NCBI GenBank assembly: GCA_902826215.1
Contig: CADEDY010000002.1
Span: 334,824-398,823, forward strand
Source of the DNA: an uncultured Bacteroidota bacterium
Lineage (GTDB): Bacteria > Bacteroidota > Bacteroidia > Flavobacteriales_F > PHOS-HE28
DNA: 64,000 nucleotides
Reading direction: 5' to 3'
Shown here: piece after piece, positions 8,492 to 17,926 of the stretch
How positions within the stretch are numbered: the first letter of the stretch is position 1
Layout of the letters: each line of letters starts with the position of its first letter
Program-made: the position numbers and the translations under genes
The notes under the pieces: model-generated
Databases searched by the model: none
What the model saw: only the letters and a program-made list of their open reading frames with translations
What the model was told of the DNA's origin: nothing

Positions 8492-10560
8492 CGCACCACG
8501 AAGCGCGCCACTTCCTGATGGATGCCTTGTTGCATGCGCACGAAGTACAATCCCGAAGTAAGGTCTGCCACGGGAAGTTCGAAGCGGCTGTGTCCTGCGA
8601 CCAGAGTCCCATTGTGCAGGGTCTTCACGGTCCTGCCGAGCACATCCAAAAGTTCGATGCGGGTCTGTCCGGCAGAAGGAATGTTCACCACTGCTTGGCT
8701 TGCTGAAGTGGCAGGATTCGGCACGACCATCAAGCTGGTTGAGCCGTTCGCAAGCACTTCTTCCAATCCCACAGGCATGCCATTGATGTTCACGTCATCC
8801 AAATAGAAGTTGTTGCCACCGTCGCTTTGGAATTCGAAACGGAGGCGCAGGTCGGAGACGTGGTAGGTATCGCTGATCGTGGTGATCTCCTCGTAACCCC
8901 ATTGGTCGGGTCCGTTCGGGATGAAATTGCTGGTGATCACGCCTCCCGTGTTCAACGTGGAACTGGCATACATCTGTTTGCGCAGGCTCCAGGTCTCGCC
9001 GCACGTGTTGCTCACGTACACACGAAGTCGATCATCATTCGAGGAGGTTCGGCGCGCATAGGCGTAGCGGAAGGTCACCAGGATGTCCGTGGCTGAGCTC
9101 ATGTCCACCGTCGGTGTGATCAAGTTATCGATCCTTCCGGCCATGCTGCCGGAGTTCTGCAACCGTGCGCTCTGGCTGCCAGTGTACGCGGCGGTCGTTG
9201 TGATCGTGAACCCGTTGTCGTTGTCGGGGTTCTCCACAGCCCAGCCGTGATCGGGGAATTGGTTGGAGCCCTCGAAGCTTTCCACGACTGGAGGTGCTTG
9301 CCCAGGATTCGGTGCTACAACAACGAGGTTCTGCGTTGTCGTGCTCAGCGTTCCGCTGCCATCGCTCACTTGCAAGGTCACGGAGTAGGTTCCGCTTTCA
9401 GTGTAGGTAACGAGCGGGTCCGCTTCCGATGAGGTCGCTGGTGTACCGCCCGGGAATGCCCAGTTCCTGGTGGACACATTGTGGTAGCTCTCATCGGTGA
9501 ATTGCACGGTACCACCAGCGCAGATCTGCCCGCTGTTGCTGCTGAACTGCGCAGCGCAGAGGGTGGCGTTCCCATTGACACCGGTATTGATCAGGTTGCT
9601 CAGTTGCCACACTTGATTGCGCTGAGCTGTAGTGGAATTCAAGGCCGCGATCATACGTGTGGCCTGCCCTTCGGTGAACATCTTGGAACAATACGAGTAG
9701 TCCATGTAGTTCTCCACATTGTCCAAAGAACCGCAAGTAGTGCCGTTAAGTGAACAGCTTGTCCAGCCGATCGTGTTCGGCGTATCGCTCACGTTATCGT
9801 CCATGTTGCAATTAGTAGCGATCGCGGGATCGTTGCCATCACCCCACGTGTGCAGGAGATTCAACCAATGGCCTACTTCGTGTGTCAAGGCGCGGGAGCG
9901 GGACACGGCTCCAGTGCCGATCGCCCCTACGTACAAGTGCTGCATCACGATACCATCCTCCGAAGCGAAGAACGCAGCACTTCCTGGCCGGAACGTATAC
10001 CCAGCTGCTCCATCTGCCGAAGCGGCCACCCAGACCTGTAGGTATTTGTTCCTTGGCCAGCTGATCAAGGCTTTCATTTGCGATGCGCCTTCGTTGGTCA
10101 GCGCAGAAACCGTGCGAGTGATCCCATTGGTGCAATTGCCGTTCGGGTCCTTGGTCGCTAAGCGGAATTCGACCCCTACGTCGGACACGATGTCCTGGAA
10201 CTCTGCACGGACGTTATCCCAGTCCGGGTTCAAACGGTTGAAATCGTCGTTCAGGATCCGCACGGCGTCACGGACCTGTGCATCGGTGATATTCTCCGGA
10301 CCGTTGTTGTGGATGATGTGGAAGACGATCGGGATCACATAGCCACTGCCACCACCACGCTCCCCATCCGAGATGTATTGCTGCGTGAACGACTCCAATT
10401 CATTGTTGGCTTGGGCAACCCGCTGTGGAAAATCGGCTTCGCGCACTGCGGGAGCCCCAACTCGATCGAATTCTCCAGCACCGCAATGGAAAGGCACATT
10501 CTGCCCTTGAACAGAAAGTGCAATACAGATCAACAGCGAAGGCGTGAGGATTCGGGTCAT
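8488..10560 (-). CDS. M43-family (pappalysin-like) zinc metalloprotease with PKD domain and T9SS sorting domain
   Basis: 690 residues from the ATG at 10560, chosen for the signal peptide MTRILTPSLL...SVQGQ; a longer frame reaches 10599. The catalytic domain has the extended zinc motif HEVGHWLNLLH (first His at residue 227) and a downstream Met-turn region YMDYSYC as in M43B enzymes. A PKD domain (about 355-440, GGTPATSSEADP) follows, then a lectin-like or MAM-like beta domain (about 450-600). A type A sorting tail ends it (VVPNPATSASQ, then LTSGLYFVRM). It is presumably an exported protease. A close paralogue lies 312 bp upstream. Confidence 0.93.
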   Translation of the reverse strand: MTRILTPSLLICIALSVQGQNVPFHCGAGEFDRVGAPAVREADFPQRVAQANNELESFTQQYISDGERGGGSGYVIPIVFHIIHNNGPENITDAQVRDAVRILNDDFNRLNPDWDNVRAEFQDIVSDVGVEFRLATKDPNGNCTNGITRTVSALTNEGASQMKALISWPRNKYLQVWVAASADGAAGYTFRPGSAAFFASEDGIVMQHLYVGAIGTGAVSRSRALTHEVGHWLNLLHTWGDGNDPAIATNCNMDDNVSDTPNTIGWTSCSLNGTTCGSLDNVENYMDYSYCSKMFTEGQATRMIAALNSTTAQRNQVWQLSNLINTGVNGNATLCAAQFSSNSGQICAGGTVQFTDESYHNVSTRNWAFPGGTPATSSEADPLVTYTESGTYSVTLQVSDGSGTLSTTTQNLVVVAPNPGQAPPVVESFEGSNQFPDHGWAVENPDNDNGFTITTTAAYTGSQSARLQNSGSMAGRIDNLITPTVDMSSATDILVTFRYAYARRTSSNDDRLRVYVSNTCGETWSLRKQMYASSTLNTGGVITSNFIPNGPDQWGYEEITTISDTYHVSDLRLRFEFQSDGGNNFYLDDVNINGMPVGLEEVLANGSTSLMVVPNPATSASQAVVNIPSAGQTRIELLDVLGRTVKTLHNGTLVAGHSRFELPVADLTSGLYFVRMQQGIHQEVARFVVR

Positions 10561-10872
10561 GGGTGGTTGTTTGAACGACGCTACCGGAAGGGGGCACAAA
10601 ATTAGACCGGGACCACCAAACCACGGGCCACAAGGCCTCCCCTCCGGAGCGTGTCGTTCGTGTTCCTAACGCATGGGTCGAACGATCGGTTCGTGCCTGA
10701 CGCCACCGGCGAAACCTGTCGGGACCCACTCTGGATCCGACGAATGTCATTTTATGACCTATGTACGAGAAGCTTACTACGCTCAAGGGCCGGGAATAAC
10801 CAACGAGGCGATTCGAAACCCACCACCTGACAATGCGGTAACGTGACGATCACATGACATGCTCACGTGCTG
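10561..10872. other. Intergenic region between tandem M43 genes
   Basis: 312 bp with no convincing gene on either strand. It separates the stop of the upstream metalloprotease paralogue (10873) from the start of the downstream one (10560). Only a possible minus-strand -7 box near 10597-10604 was noticed. No strong hairpin terminator was evident by eye. Confidence 0.6.
10597..10604 (-). promoter_or_regulatory. Putative -7 box (TAATTTTG) for the M43 protease gene
   Basis: On the minus strand this is an exact match to the Bacteroidota TAnnTTTG consensus, 36 bp upstream of the ATG at 10560. A TTTG at 10617-10620 is too close (12 bp spacer instead of about 19) to be a standard -33 box, so the call is tentative. 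Confidence 0.35.
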
Positions 10873-12939
10873 TTATTCGCCGACAGCGAAGCGGGCGAAG
10901 CGCGCGCTGTTGTCCACACCAACGACCAGGAGATAGCTACCTACGGCCAGATCTTCGATCGGTAACGCTAGGGTTTGGGGTCCAATGTTCAGGAACATCA
11001 CTCGATCGGCAACCACTGGCCTTCCGAGAAGATCCATGATCGAAATGGTGTGCCGACCCGCTTTCTCGACCACGATATCAGCTTGTGCAGAGGTGCGTGC
11101 AGGATTCGGTCGTATGCGGAGGTCGCCCGTGTTTGCCGATAGTTCGGATAGACCGACTGAAGTACTGTTCAGATTGATGTTGTCCAAGTACAAGTCGTTG
11201 CCCCCTGCATGTTCGAATTGGAACTTGAAACGGAAGCCCCCCACCTGTTGACTAACACCGATGTTCGCAACGACCGACTCTTGCCATTGCGATGCAGTTG
11301 GCGTGAATGTTCCAGTAACGACGCCAGCGGTGTTCAACGTGGAGGTGGCATACATCTGTTTGCGCAGGCTCCAACCCGTGCCGCAGGTATTGCTCACATA
11401 AACACGCAGAACATCCAACGCGTCGGAGTTGCGTTTCGCAAAGGCGTAGCGGAAGGTCAGTGTTGTGTTCGAATCGTTCGATAGGTCGAAGGTGGTGGAG
11501 ATCAGTTCATCCTTCAAGCCGTATTGAGCGCTTCCATTCGCGAGCCTAATGCTCTGCTCACCAGAAAATGCACTGTTCCCCGTGATCATGAACGTGCCAT
11601 CGCCATCGGGGTCCCATGTCGTCCATTCGGAGTTCTCCAGATCATCGATCTCCTCGAAACCTTCAGAGAAGGGGATCGAACTGCCCGGGAACGGAAGTAC
11701 TTCGACCGCGATCTCCTGCGTGCTTTGCAGGGTGTTCGTGCCATCGCCAACGATCAAGGTCACGGGATAAATGCCGGGTTCGTTGTACTGCACCGCGGGT
11801 GTGGGTTCGGTGCTTGTTGCGGGCTGTCCTCCCGGAAATTCCCAAGTGCGACTACTGACCTGGTGAAAGCTCACATCGGTGAAGTTGATGGTGCTTCCTG
11901 CACAGATCTGCCGGCGGTCGCTGGTGAAAGCAGCAGCACACAGTGTAGGCTCGTCATACACACCGGTGAAAGCCAGATTCTCCGGTTGCCACAGGTTGGA
12001 TCGATCCGCTACGGAACTGGTCAACGCAGCGATCATGCGATCCGCTTGGCCGAGGGTGAACATCTTATCGCAGTACGAATACTCCATGTAGTTCTCCACG
12101 TTGTCGATCGCGGAGCCACAGGACGCGCCATTCAGCGAACAGAAGGTCCAGCCTTTCGTCAGTGGAGTATCGTCCACATCATCATCTGTGTCGCAATTCT
12201 CGGCCAAGCCGGGATCATTGGTGCCTCCCCAGCAATGCTTCAAATTCAGCCAGTGGCCGACCTCGTGCGAGAGCACGCGCGAATGACTTGCGCTGCTGCT
12301 TCCGATGCTGCCCACATAGCTCGCTTGCACCACGATACCATCGCTCTGCGGTGAGCCGTCCAATACCCAGGGGTAGTTCGTGTAGCCAGCAGCGCCGTTC
12401 GCACTCGCACCCACCCACACGTTCATGTAGTGCTCACGAGGCCACTGGATCAATTGCGTCATGGCGTAGTTGCCTTCATTCGTCAGCTGCGAAACGGTTC
12501 GAGTGATACCGTTTGTACAGTCGCCGTTCGGGTCACGTTGTGCCAGCTTGAAGGTGATCCCCACATCGGCCACCAGGTCCAAGAAGGCCGGGCGCACGGT
12601 TGGCCAGTCGGGATTCAACTTGTTATAGTCCTCGTTCAGGATCCGAACGGCATCCTCGATCTGCGCGTCGCTGATGTTCTCGGAGCCGAACTGATGGATC
12701 ACGTGGAATACAACGGGTATAACGAAGGCCTGGCCGCGGCCGCGAACGAAACCTTCCGTGCGGTTGTCGAGGGTCGCCCGGGCCTGTTCTGCATGGGCCA
12801 AGGCTCCTGGCTCGTTGCCGAAGATCTGTTCCAAAAGGAGCGGATCGTGCGTCTTGCACGTGAACCCGACATCCCCTTCCTGCGCGAACGCGGACGAAGT
12901 GAATAGACAGCAGAAGAGGAAGGGCAGGGGTGCTCGCAT
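10873..12939 (-). CDS. M43-family zinc metalloprotease with PKD domain and T9SS-type C-terminus (paralogue)
   Basis: 688 residues from the ATG at 12939, where a signal peptide (MRAPLPFLFCCLF...AFAQ) begins. The frame is open up to 13518, but that extension overlaps the cystathionine gamma-synthase gene and is not credible. It has the zinc motif HEVGHWLNLKH, followed by a Cys-rich segment and YMEYSYC, then a PKD domain (GGQPATSTEPTP) and a beta-sandwich with LRVYVSNTCG and LRKQMYATSTLN that is nearly shared with the next gene. The C-terminal sorting domain reads RIRPNPARTSAQ. It is a tandem duplicate of the gene at 8488-10560. Confidence 0.92.
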   Translation of the reverse strand: MRAPLPFLFCCLFTSSAFAQEGDVGFTCKTHDPLLLEQIFGNEPGALAHAEQARATLDNRTEGFVRGRGQAFVIPVVFHVIHQFGSENISDAQIEDAVRILNEDYNKLNPDWPTVRPAFLDLVADVGITFKLAQRDPNGDCTNGITRTVSQLTNEGNYAMTQLIQWPREHYMNVWVGASANGAAGYTNYPWVLDGSPQSDGIVVQASYVGSIGSSSASHSRVLSHEVGHWLNLKHCWGGTNDPGLAENCDTDDDVDDTPLTKGWTFCSLNGASCGSAIDNVENYMEYSYCDKMFTLGQADRMIAALTSSVADRSNLWQPENLAFTGVYDEPTLCAAAFTSDRRQICAGSTINFTDVSFHQVSSRTWEFPGGQPATSTEPTPAVQYNEPGIYPVTLIVGDGTNTLQSTQEIAVEVLPFPGSSIPFSEGFEEIDDLENSEWTTWDPDGDGTFMITGNSAFSGEQSIRLANGSAQYGLKDELISTTFDLSNDSNTTLTFRYAFAKRNSDALDVLRVYVSNTCGTGWSLRKQMYATSTLNTAGVVTGTFTPTASQWQESVVANIGVSQQVGGFRFKFQFEHAGGNDLYLDNINLNSTSVGLSELSANTGDLRIRPNPARTSAQADIVVEKAGRHTISIMDLLGRPVVADRVMFLNIGPQTLALPIEDLAVGSYLLVVGVDNSARFARFAVGE

Positions 12940-13052
12940 CACAATGAACTTGTCCGAAATGGTGTCGCAAAGTAGGAGGAACGGCATCCCGACCAACGCG
13001 GAACGCGCAACCAAATGCTCGCCTGTCTTGTGATCCGACGCGATCCGCAAGG

Positions 13053-14192
13053 TCAGTCCAAGGCCTGTTCCAGGTCCGCGATCAGGTCCTCGACATCCTC
13101 CAAGCCCACGCTCAAGCGGATCAGGGTGTCGTCTAGGCCGTTCTTCAATCGTTCCTCCCGTGGAATGCTGGCGTGTGTCATGCTCGGCGGATGCCCAAGC
13201 AAGCTTTCGACACCGCCAAGGCTTTCGGCGAGGGTGAAGAGCGTCGTGCTGCTCAACACCTTGGTGGCATCGGCCATGTTGTCGCCCTTCAAGGTGAAAC
13301 TCATCATGCCACCGAACCCGCGCATCTGCTTCGCAGCAATATCGTGGTTCTTGTGCGTTGTGAAGCCGGGCCAGTACACCTGATCGACCTTCGGATGCTT
13401 GACCAGCCACTCGGCGATCGCCTTGCCGTTCTCGCAGTGGCGTTGCATGCGCAGATGCAGCGTTTTCAGTCCGCGAAGCACAAGAAAGCAATCCAGAGGG
13501 CCTGGGGTCGCTCCACAACTGTTCTGGATGAACGCTAGGCGCTCCGCCAAGGCCGCGTCTTTCACCACCAAAGCACCCATCACCACGTCGCTGTGACCGC
13601 CGAGGTATTTCGTCACGCTATGCATGACCAGATCAGCGCCGAGGTCCAACGGTGTTTGCAGATAGGGGCTTGCGAAGGTGTTGTCGATGCCGAGCAAGCA
13701 GCCCTGTTCCTTCGCGATCGCTGCAAGACCAGCAATGTCGATGATCCGCAGCAACGGGTTGCTCGGGGTCTCGGCCCAGATCAGTTTCGTTCTAACGGTC
13801 AACGCTGCTTTCACGTTCTTCAGATCACCCATGTCCACGAAGTGGAACTTCACACCGAAGCCTTCGAAGACCTTGGTGAACAGTCGGTAGGTGCCGCCGT
13901 AGAGGTCGTTGGTGCTTACCACCTCATCGCCGGGCTTCAACAGTTTTACGATGGCATCGATGCTCGCCATGCCGCTGGAGAAGCAAAGCCCATGCGTTCC
14001 GTTCTCCAGCGCGGCCAAGGCGTTCTGCAAGGCTGTCCGCGTTGGATTGTGGGTGCGGCTGTACTCGTACCCCTTGTGATCGCCGGGCGCTGCTTGCACA
14101 TACGTGCTCGTCTGGTAGATGGGCGTCATGATCGCCCCGGTCGTGGGGTCCGGTTCCACGCCCGCGTGGATGGCTTTGGTGCCGAATTTCAT
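13053..14192 (-). CDS. metB: Cystathionine gamma-synthase / trans-sulfuration PLP enzyme
   Basis: 379 residues from the ATG at 14192 (MKFGTKAIHAG); the frame extends to 14240 without support. Member of the Cys/Met-metabolism PLP family, fold type I. The PLP lysine is K195 in SVTKYLGGHSD. Other family signatures are YEYSRTHNPTR, FSSGMASIDA, LYGGTYRLF, AETPSNPLL and DNTFASPYLQ. It would condense an activated homoserine with cysteine or, as a gamma-lyase, cleave cystathionine; sequence alone does not separate metB from the lyase, and Bacteroidota members are annotated as both. It starts 51 bp before the flippase-like gene ends on the same strand. Confidence 0.9.
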   Translation of the reverse strand: MKFGTKAIHAGVEPDPTTGAIMTPIYQTSTYVQAAPGDHKGYEYSRTHNPTRTALQNALAALENGTHGLCFSSGMASIDAIVKLLKPGDEVVSTNDLYGGTYRLFTKVFEGFGVKFHFVDMGDLKNVKAALTVRTKLIWAETPSNPLLRIIDIAGLAAIAKEQGCLLGIDNTFASPYLQTPLDLGADLVMHSVTKYLGGHSDVVMGALVVKDAALAERLAFIQNSCGATPGPLDCFLVLRGLKTLHLRMQRHCENGKAIAEWLVKHPKVDQVYWPGFTTHKNHDIAAKQMRGFGGMMSFTLKGDNMADATKVLSSTTLFTLAESLGGVESLLGHPPSMTHASIPREERLKNGLDDTLIRLSVGLEDVEDLIADLEQALD

Positions 14193-14242
14193 CAGGAGGA
14201 AAAGGTTGATGGTCGGTGAAAAAGGCCGCGAACGTTGCACCC

Positions 14243-15460
14243 TTAGGCGGGTGAGGTCGAGCGCTTATTGGTGTTGCGCAACCAACGCGGCAAGGTGATC
14301 ACCCCGATGATGAGGTAGAGGTAATAGGTAAGCACCCGCCACAGCAAGGCGATCGCACCGATATAGCCGACCGCTGGTAATAGATCGCGGAAGAAACCGC
14401 TGAAGGCCACTTCGGCAACACCGCTACTGCCGGGCGTGGGGCTGATCAAGAGGATCACCCACATGATCAACTGGCGTGCGTATAGCAGCAGCGGCTCCCC
14501 GATGTTGAAGAAGGCCGCAGCGATGAAGTTGATCACCAGGAACCGTGACGCCCAGGAGAAGCATGTTGCTCCGAAGGCCTTGACCCAGAAGCGCTTCGGT
14601 TTGCCGCGCAGTTCGGAACTGGTGGTGGCGATGTCGTCCCCCACGCGGATCACACCCGGCCGCCAGCGCCTCAAGAAAGGCAGCTTGAAGATCTTCAGCA
14701 ACACGAACTTGAAGGCCCGTGGCTTGAAGAAGATGGAGTAGAACACGATCAACACCAACAACATGATGAAGCCATACCCGATCCAGAAGATGGATTTGAT
14801 CGGCAAACCCCAGAATGCATGATCCAATTGTGCAGGAAACAGGTTCTCCATACCAACAGCTAGGAACACGATCGGCACCGCCACCACATAGAACAGTTCA
14901 TCCATCATCGCCGTGACCAGAACGATGGCCGTGGCCCTGCCCAGGGCAATGCCTTCGCGCCCGATGATGAACATGGCGATGCCCGAACCTCCAACTACGC
15001 TGGGTGTCATGGCGGATGCGAATTCCCACAACATCGTCACATTGTATGATTGTCGCCAATCCAAATGACCATCGGATAGCACGCGCATCCGGTAGATGTA
15101 ACCGAGGTCGCGGAAGGCCGTGGCCAAGACTGCCAATAACATCCAGAACGTGCTCTGTCGGGTCCAGTTGATGGTGCCGAGCACTTCCATGGTGCTCATC
15201 TTCCGGTACTCGCCAGCTCCTTCGGCTACTTCGCGAAATTCATCGGGGTCGCTGAGGTCTGGCAGCCCATTGGCGTTGCTGTCCACCCACACCATGTTGC
15301 CGGTGCCGTCCAACGCACGCTCGTAGCGCTCCTTCCCAAGGTCGCGCCAAAGCAAGTAACCCGCAGCGATCAAGCCTATCAATACCGGTACCAACACTTT
15401 GCGCATGCTGAAGGTGCTGCGGATCTCTTTCTCCTCCATGGTGCTGTCTGCGGGCTCCAT
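14243..15460 (-). CDS. Flippase-like integral membrane protein (lysylphosphatidylglycerol synthase TM/AglD family)
   Basis: 405 residues. A short cytoplasmic N-terminus is followed by one membrane segment (about 20-37, VLVPVLIGLIAAGYLLW). A soluble loop has a DSNANGLPDLSDPDEF calcium-loop-like sequence (about 60-75). Six or more further membrane segments follow, with family features TPSVVGGSGIA and ISPTPGSSGVAE. The family (UPF0104, MprF N-terminal-like) moves or acts on lipids; the substrate here is unknown. It sits directly upstream of the metB-like gene on the same strand and is divergent from the DMT transporter. Confidence 0.85.
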   Translation of the reverse strand: MEPADSTMEEKEIRSTFSMRKVLVPVLIGLIAAGYLLWRDLGKERYERALDGTGNMVWVDSNANGLPDLSDPDEFREVAEGAGEYRKMSTMEVLGTINWTRQSTFWMLLAVLATAFRDLGYIYRMRVLSDGHLDWRQSYNVTMLWEFASAMTPSVVGGSGIAMFIIGREGIALGRATAIVLVTAMMDELFYVVAVPIVFLAVGMENLFPAQLDHAFWGLPIKSIFWIGYGFIMLLVLIVFYSIFFKPRAFKFVLLKIFKLPFLRRWRPGVIRVGDDIATTSSELRGKPKRFWVKAFGATCFSWASRFLVINFIAAAFFNIGEPLLLYARQLIMWVILLISPTPGSSGVAEVAFSGFFRDLLPAVGYIGAIALLWRVLTYYLYLIIGVITLPRWLRNTNKRSTSPA

Positions 15461-15522
15461 CTACCTTCGCGACCTTCGCAAAGGCCGGGGTTAAAGGTAT
15501 CCGTTCGCCTACGTTGGATCGC

Positions 15523-16446
15523 ATGCAGCAACGCACCCGGGCACACCTCGCCCTTTTCACCGTCAACTTCATCTATGGCGTCAATTATGTGGTGGCGAAG
15601 GGCCTTATGCCGGAGGTGATCGGTCCCTCCGGTTTCATTCTGTTGCGTGTGCTGGGTGCAGGAGCGTTGTTCTGGTTGGTCCGTCTGTTCCGGCCGGAGC
15701 GTGTTGCCTTTCCGGATCTGGCCCGGCTGTTCGCTTGTGCCTTCTTCGGGGTAGCGCTCAACCAAATGATGTTCTTCCACGGGCTCATGCGCACCACGCC
15801 GATCAACGCCAGCATCATCATGGTGGCAACCCCGATCCTGGTGTTGGTGTTGGCCGCCGTCCTGCTCAAGGAACGGGTCACGTGGACCAAGGCAATAGGG
15901 GTGCTGCTCGGAGCCACCGGTGCATTGTCCTTGATCCTGCTCAAATCGGATGGCGATCGCAGTGGTGCGTCGGTCCTGGGTGATCTCTTCATCCTCATCA
16001 ATGCCACCTCCTACGGTGTGTATCTGGTGATCGTGAAACCACTGATGCGCAAGTACGATGCAGTGACGTTGATGGCCTGGTCCTTTCTCTTCGGACTGCT
16101 AGTCGTTCTGCCTTTCGGCTTGCAGGAGTTCAACGCGATCGCATGGTCGGCTCTCACCACCCCCATTTGGCTGGCGATCGGCTTCGTGGTGGTGTTGGTC
16201 ACCTTCGTGGCGTACCTGCTGAACACTTGGGCGCTTGGTCAGGTCAGCCCCACGGTCGTTGGAACGTACATCTACATGCAGCCGATCCTCGCGGCCGGGT
16301 TCACCTGGCTCTTCGTACGCGTTGGCACCGAGCGCTTGGGTATACCCGGGCAATACACCGCCCACCTCGGGTTAGCACAACTGTTCTGTGCCGCAGCCAT
16401 TTTCACCGGCGTGTACCTCGTAGGTCGTGCGGATCGTGTTCCGTGA
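15523..16446 (+). CDS. DMT-superfamily (EamA) transporter
   Basis: 307 residues from ATG 15523; a TTG three codons upstream is in frame but less likely. Ten predicted membrane helices form two EamA repeats (about 8-140 and 155-300), with typical features such as NFIYGVNYVVAK in helix 1, TPILVLVLAAVLLKERVT at the end of repeat 1 and AGFTWLFV in repeat 2. These proteins export metabolites or amino acids across the inner membrane; the substrate cannot be told from sequence. It is divergent from the flippase-like gene and followed by yicC after 41 bp. Confidence 0.9.
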   Translation: MQQRTRAHLALFTVNFIYGVNYVVAKGLMPEVIGPSGFILLRVLGAGALFWLVRLFRPERVAFPDLARLFACAFFGVALNQMMFFHGLMRTTPINASIIMVATPILVLVLAAVLLKERVTWTKAIGVLLGATGALSLILLKSDGDRSGASVLGDLFILINATSYGVYLVIVKPLMRKYDAVTLMAWSFLFGLLVVLPFGLQEFNAIAWSALTTPIWLAIGFVVVLVTFVAYLLNTWALGQVSPTVVGTYIYMQPILAAGFTWLFVRVGTERLGIPGQYTAHLGLAQLFCAAAIFTGVYLVGRADRVP

Positions 16447-16453
16447 ACGCGGC

Positions 16454-16461
16454 TACCTTTG
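16454..16461 (+). promoter_or_regulatory. Putative -7 box (TACCTTTG) before yicC
   Basis: Exact TAnnTTTG match 26 bp upstream of the yicC ATG. It could drive the yicC-gmk-nadD operon. No obvious TTTG -33 box was seen 17-23 bp upstream. Confidence 0.4.
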
Positions 16462-16487
16462 GCCGCACTCAACCGTAAAGCGACGCG

Positions 16488-17357
16488 ATGCTACGCTCCA
16501 TGACAGGTTTCGGCCGCGCTGAAGGCGTGGTGAAGGATCGGAAGGTCACCGTGGAGGTGCGTTCGCTCAATAGCAAGCAGCTCGATCTCCTGCTGAAGCT
16601 ACCCGGTGCGATAAAAGAACATGAAGCCACCTTACGCCAGCTCGTTGGTGAGCGCGTGGTGCGCGGCAAGGCCGAGGTCTTCATCAGCAGCGAAGGCCTG
16701 CATGCCTCCAAGCGTACGTCATTCGACACGGAGCTTATTCGTGCTTACCACGAAGAATTGAAGGCTGTTCGTGCTGCCGTGGCACCCGAAGCCACCACCG
16801 ACCTTTTCGCGCACGTTCTGCGCATGCCCGATGTGGCCAATACCACCACCGATCGTTTCAGCGAAGAGGAGTGGGAGGCCACACGCGCGCTGGTGGAGAG
16901 CGCCTTGAAGACCTACGACGCTTTCCGGATCAGCGAAGGCGATCGACTTCGGACCGAACTCGCTGCACGCGTGGACCGCATCGGGGATAAACTGCAAGAA
17001 GCAGAAGGCATGGACGTGGGTCGCGCCGAACGGACACGGGAGAAGCTGCACGCCAAGCTCGCCGAGTTGCAAGCCAAGGTAGATCAGGACCGCTTCGAGC
17101 AAGAGCTGATCTTCTACCTGGAGAAGATGGACATCACCGAGGAGAAGGTGCGGTTGCGTTCACATTGCACCTATTTCCACGAGACCATGGGTCATGACGA
17201 ACCACAGGGCCGTAAGCTCGGGTTCATTGCGCAAGAGATGGGTCGCGAGATCAATACGCTCGGGTCCAAGGCCAACGATGCCGCCGTTCAACAAGTGGTG
17301 GTGATGATGAAGGACGAGTTGGAGAAAGTGAAGGAGCAGGTGCTGAACGTGTTGTGA
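16488..17357 (+). CDS. yicC: YicC family endoribonuclease
   Basis: 289 residues, the usual length. It begins MLRSMTGFGRAE, the hallmark of the YicC_N domain, and ends in the DUF1732 domain (EKVRLRSHCTYFHE, GRKLGFIAQEMGREINTLGSKAND). E. coli YicC has been reported to have RNase activity; the role in Bacteroidota is untested. The stop codon overlaps the ATG of gmk by one base (TGATG), making a tight operon with gmk and nadD. Confidence 0.95.
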   Translation: MLRSMTGFGRAEGVVKDRKVTVEVRSLNSKQLDLLLKLPGAIKEHEATLRQLVGERVVRGKAEVFISSEGLHASKRTSFDTELIRAYHEELKAVRAAVAPEATTDLFAHVLRMPDVANTTTDRFSEEEWEATRALVESALKTYDAFRISEGDRLRTELAARVDRIGDKLQEAEGMDVGRAERTREKLHAKLAELQAKVDQDRFEQELIFYLEKMDITEEKVRLRSHCTYFHETMGHDEPQGRKLGFIAQEMGREINTLGSKANDAAVQQVVVMMKDELEKVKEQVLNVL

Positions 17358-17926
17358 TGGAGAGCGGAAAGTGTGTGATCATTTCAGCGCCCAGCGGAGC
17401 CGGCAAGACGACCATCGTGCGCAGTTTGCTTGCCAAAGGATTGCGGTTGGCCTTCTCCGTAAGTGCCACGAGCCGCGCCAAGCGAGGCTATGAGGTGGAC
17501 GGCCAGGACTACTTCTTCATCACACCGGAGGAATTCAAACACCGGATCGACGCCGATGCGTTCGTGGAGTGGGAAGAGGTCTATCCCGGCCAGTACTACG
17601 GCACCTTGCGAAGCGAGATCGATCGCATCTGGTCCGAGGGCAACAGCGCCATCTTCGATGTGGATGTCGTGGGCGGCCTGCATCTCAAGGAGGTTTTCGG
17701 TGACCGTGCCTTGAGTGTTTTCGTAAGTCCTCCTTCCGTGGAGGTCTTGGAACAGCGTTTGCTTGCCCGCAACACCGAAACGCCCGAGAGCCTTCGTAAA
17801 CGGGTGGACAAAGCCGCACACGAAATGACCTTCGCCCCACGCTTCGATACCATCGTGGTGAACGACACGCTCGAGCACGCCTGTCAAGAAGCCTATGAGC
17901 AAGTGAAACGCTTCCTCGCCTCATGA
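17357..17926 (+). CDS. gmk: Guanylate kinase
   Basis: 189 residues from the ATG overlapping the yicC stop; a GTG one codon earlier is also in frame. Phosphorylates GMP to GDP with ATP. The P-loop is SAPSGAGKTT (K17). GMP-binding elements follow (SATSRAKRGYEVDGQDYFF, then EWEEVYPGQYYGT), as does the lid region. Its last four bases overlap the nadD start as ATGA. yicC-gmk neighbourhood is common in several bacterial phyla, and nadD next to gmk is common in Bacteroidota. Confidence 0.97.
   Translation: MESGKCVIISAPSGAGKTTIVRSLLAKGLRLAFSVSATSRAKRGYEVDGQDYFFITPEEFKHRIDADAFVEWEEVYPGQYYGTLRSEIDRIWSEGNSAIFDVDVVGGLHLKEVFGDRALSVFVSPPSVEVLEQRLLARNTETPESLRKRVDKAAHEMTFAPRFDTIVVNDTLEHACQEAYEQVKRFLAS

Noticed and set aside
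12940..13518. Upstream extension of the second M43 gene
   Set aside because: It overlaps the cystathionine gamma-synthase gene in another frame and lacks a signal peptide, which is present at 12939.
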